From assembly GCA_039814715.1 (NCBI GenBank), contig JBCCAR010000016.1:12859-76858 (forward strand): DNA of 64,000 bases, given 5' to 3'. The position numbers and the translations under genes were made by a program. The notes beneath the pieces were generated by a model. The model saw only the letters and a list, made by a program, of their open reading frames with translations, did not search any database and was not told the DNA's origin. Origin of the DNA: CAKZYD01 sp039814715 (GTDB taxonomy: Bacteria; Pseudomonadota; Alphaproteobacteria; Sphingomonadales; CAKZYD01). This document shows, in pieces, positions 62,414 to 64,000 of this stretch (position 1 is its first letter; each line of letters opens with the position of its first letter).

Positions 62414-63451
62414 CTGACACTCAATGATTATGACTACAGTCTCAGTGATGAGCGCATTGCGCTCTACCCCGCTGACCCGCCAGATACCTCGCGCCTGCTC
62501 GTTCTTAAGGCAGCTGATGCACCAGTTGACGAGACCTTCTTAAACCTACCGCAGCATTTGCGCGAAGGCGATGTCCTCGTCTTCAACGATACGAAAGTGA
62601 TCCCAGCGCGGCTAAAAGGGCGCCGTGGCGACGCAAAGGTGGAGGTCACTCTGCATCGCCAGCTTGGCCACGATGCTGGTCATTGGCTCAGTTTCGTTAA
62701 AAACGCGAAGCGGTTGCGCGTCGATGATATCGTCCATTTCAGTGATGATTTTCGGGCCAAGGTGCTTGAAAAACTGGATGATGGCCAAGTCCTCTTTGAC
62801 TTTACGGCGTCTGCGGAGAGCTTGTCACAAAAGCTAAGCGACTACGGCCAAATGCCGCTGCCGCCCTATATCGCCAGCCGCCGCCCTGTGAATGAACAAG
62901 ATGCCAATGACTATCAGTCAATTTTTGCGCAAAAACCGGGGGCGGTGGCTGCGCCGACTGCCAGTTTGCACTTTACGCAAAGGGTCATAAGCGCGCTTCA
63001 GGCAGCCGGGATAACCCAAGACATTGTGACACTCCATGTGGGCGCAGGCACATTTCTGCCGGTTAAAGTCGACAACATTGATGAGCATAAAATGCACAGC
63101 GAGTACGGCGAGATAACGCATGGCGCTGCTGAGCGCTTAATGGCGGCAAAACAAGAAGGCCGGCGTATCATCGCTGTCGGCACTACGGCGCTACGCGTGC
63201 TTGAGACAGCTGCAGATGAACGCGGGGTTTTGCATCCCTTTGATCAGGAGACCGATCTATTTATCCGCTCTGGGTATCGGTTCCGTTTCATCGACGGGCT
63301 GATCACCAATTTTCATTTGCCAAAATCCACTTTGCTGATGCTTGTCAGTGCCTTGATGGGCCGTGACCGTATTTTAAGCGCCTATGCGCATGCCAGCCAA
63401 AAGGGCTACCGGTTTTTCAGCTACGGCGATGCATGTTTGATGATCCCATGA
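62414..63451 (+). CDS. queA: tRNA preQ1(34) S-adenosylmethionine ribosyltransferase-isomerase
   Basis: A 345-residue queuosine enzyme that turns preQ1 in tRNA into epoxyqueuosine using the ribosyl of SAM. Conserved: YSLSDERIALYPADPPD at the N-terminus, GDVLVFNDTKVIPARLKGRR, and LPPYI and VAAPTASLHFT in the middle. The frame has a TAA at 62399, and no ATG, GTG or TTG between it and TTG 62558, which would delete the N-terminal substrate region. A CTG at 62414 with GGGGG about five bases upstream gives the family N-terminus, so CTG is the best start. Its TGA overlaps tgt's ATG. Confidence 0.9.
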   Translation: MTLNDYDYSLSDERIALYPADPPDTSRLLVLKAADAPVDETFLNLPQHLREGDVLVFNDTKVIPARLKGRRGDAKVEVTLHRQLGHDAGHWLSFVKNAKRLRVDDIVHFSDDFRAKVLEKLDDGQVLFDFTASAESLSQKLSDYGQMPLPPYIASRRPVNEQDANDYQSIFAQKPGAVAAPTASLHFTQRVISALQAAGITQDIVTLHVGAGTFLPVKVDNIDEHKMHSEYGEITHGAAERLMAAKQEGRRIIAVGTTALRVLETAADERGVLHPFDQETDLFIRSGYRFRFIDGLITNFHLPKSTLLMLVSALMGRDRILSAYAHASQKGYRFFSYGDACLMIP

Positions 63452-64000
63452 CCCGCTTTGACTTTCAGATTCACGGCACAGATGGCGAAGCTCGAACGGG
63501 GTTATTAAAGCTCAAACGCGGCGATATTCGCACGCCTGCCTTTATGCCTGTGGGCACTGCTGGGACTGTCAAAGCGATGATGCCAGAAGATGTTGCTGCA
63601 ACTGGCGCAGACATCTTGCTGGGCAATACCTATCACCTGATGCTGCGTCCCGGCGCTGCGCGGGTCAATTCCCTTGGCGGCCTGCATAAATTTATGGACT
63701 GGGATAAACCGATCTTAACGGATTCGGGTGGCTATCAAGTCATGTCCCTGACAGATTTGCGCAAGATGACGGAGGAGGGCGTCACCTTTGCTAGCCATAT
63801 CGATGGCAGCAAGCATCTGCTTACTCCGGAAAGCAGTATGGAGATCCAGCGCGACTTGGGCAGCGATATTGTCATGGCGTTTGATGAATGCACGCCTTAC
63901 CCCGCAACGCACGCGCAGGCCGAAACATCCATGGAACTCTCAATGCGCTGGGCTGTGCGCTCGCGTGCTGGGTTTGATGGCGGCGGCGCTCATGCCGAAG
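63448..64000 (+). CDS. tgt: Queuine/preQ1 tRNA-ribosyltransferase (3' partial)
   Basis: The first 184 residues of tRNA-guanine transglycosylase, cut by the window end. It swaps G34 for preQ1 in tRNAs with GUN anticodons. Visible: TPAFMPVGTAGTVKAM, GNTYHLMLRPG, and the active-site aspartate motif TDSGGYQVMSL, then DIVMAFDECTP. The ATG at 63448 overlaps the queA stop (ATGA), so the two genes form an operon. Confidence 0.96.
   Translation, partial: MTRFDFQIHGTDGEARTGLLKLKRGDIRTPAFMPVGTAGTVKAMMPEDVAATGADILLGNTYHLMLRPGAARVNSLGGLHKFMDWDKPILTDSGGYQVMSLTDLRKMTEEGVTFASHIDGSKHLLTPESSMEIQRDLGSDIVMAFDECTPYPATHAQAETSMELSMRWAVRSRAGFDGGGAHAE

Noticed and set aside
61999..62427. Two overlapping reading frames (142 and 135 codons) on opposite strands across the palindromic element
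   Set aside because: They run through inverted repeats and into neighbouring genes, with no ribosome site or family likeness; they arise from the repeat structure.
62558..63451. queA starting at TTG 62558
   Set aside because: This would remove the conserved N-terminal substrate segment of QueA; the reading frame continues upstream with clear family sequence to CTG 62414.

Overview
The window looks like the chromosome of an alphaproteobacterium of the Caulobacterales/Hyphomonadaceae type. The evidence is a DUF3572–divK–pleD cell-cycle cluster, an RpoH with the TLFFNLRR box, methionine synthase split into two genes, a CobS/CobT aerobic cobaltochelatase pair, a CarD regulator, a Suv3-like helicase–S4–fdxA block, and a TonB-dependent receptor with many short-chain dehydrogenases nearby. 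Genus cannot be fixed by reading alone. Almost all of it is dense, ordinary backbone; the accessory parts are small. No tRNA, rRNA, CRISPR array, transposase gene or prophage was seen.

Layout. 1–3.7 kb: split B12-dependent methionine synthase. 3.8–6.1 kb: an AT-richer inset with an ABC-type ATPase gene followed by a DUF4435/Toprim-like gene, matching the two-gene PARIS (AriA/AriB) anti-phage architecture, preceded by a small coupled ORF. 6.1–15.2 kb (minus strand): KefC-like antiporter, QueD-like protein, IscU-like scaffold, rpoH, carD, fdxA, TerB-like, S4 protein, Suv3-like helicase. 15.3–21.9 kb: glycosyltransferase, an orphan secreted protein, a DUF885 peptidase-like lipoprotein/secreted protein, and a two-gene membrane/TPR unit. 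22–24.8 kb: methylmalonyl-CoA mutase and an AbrB-type antitoxin/Doc toxin pair. 25–37 kb: PEP-CTERM-like exported protein, TetR regulator, two SDR enzymes, transporters, msrA, TonB receptor, MFS transporter, meaB, rpmB. 37–46 kb (mostly minus): phytase-like esterase, cobT, cobS, DnaJ-like, bolA, AEC transporter, CNNM/CorC protein, aroB, aroK. 46–54 kb: microprotein, secreted protein, xerD, accA, secA, argJ. 54–64 kb: Flp pilin, thiol peroxidase-like protein, COG3146 protein, GDPD, RidA, dinB, HAD protein, DUF3572, divK, pleD, a 268-bp palindromic TA-flanked element, queA and the start of tgt.

Links between genes. Vitamin B12 runs through the window: two users (methionine synthase, methylmalonyl-CoA mutase), the mutase chaperone GTPase MeaB, and the cobalt-insertion AAA+/VWA pair CobS/CobT. 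Queuosine modification is represented by queA–tgt and a distant QueD-like gene with an altered active site. DivK and PleD are translationally coupled, as expected for a polar-development phosphorelay. Translation starts here are often TTG, and several genes begin inside a TTGA overlap with the previous stop; queA appears to need a CTG start.

The strongest leads are the PARIS-like defence pair with its coupled small ORF, the palindromic element between pleD and queA, the apparent CTG start of queA, and the missing catalytic cysteine in the QueD homologue.
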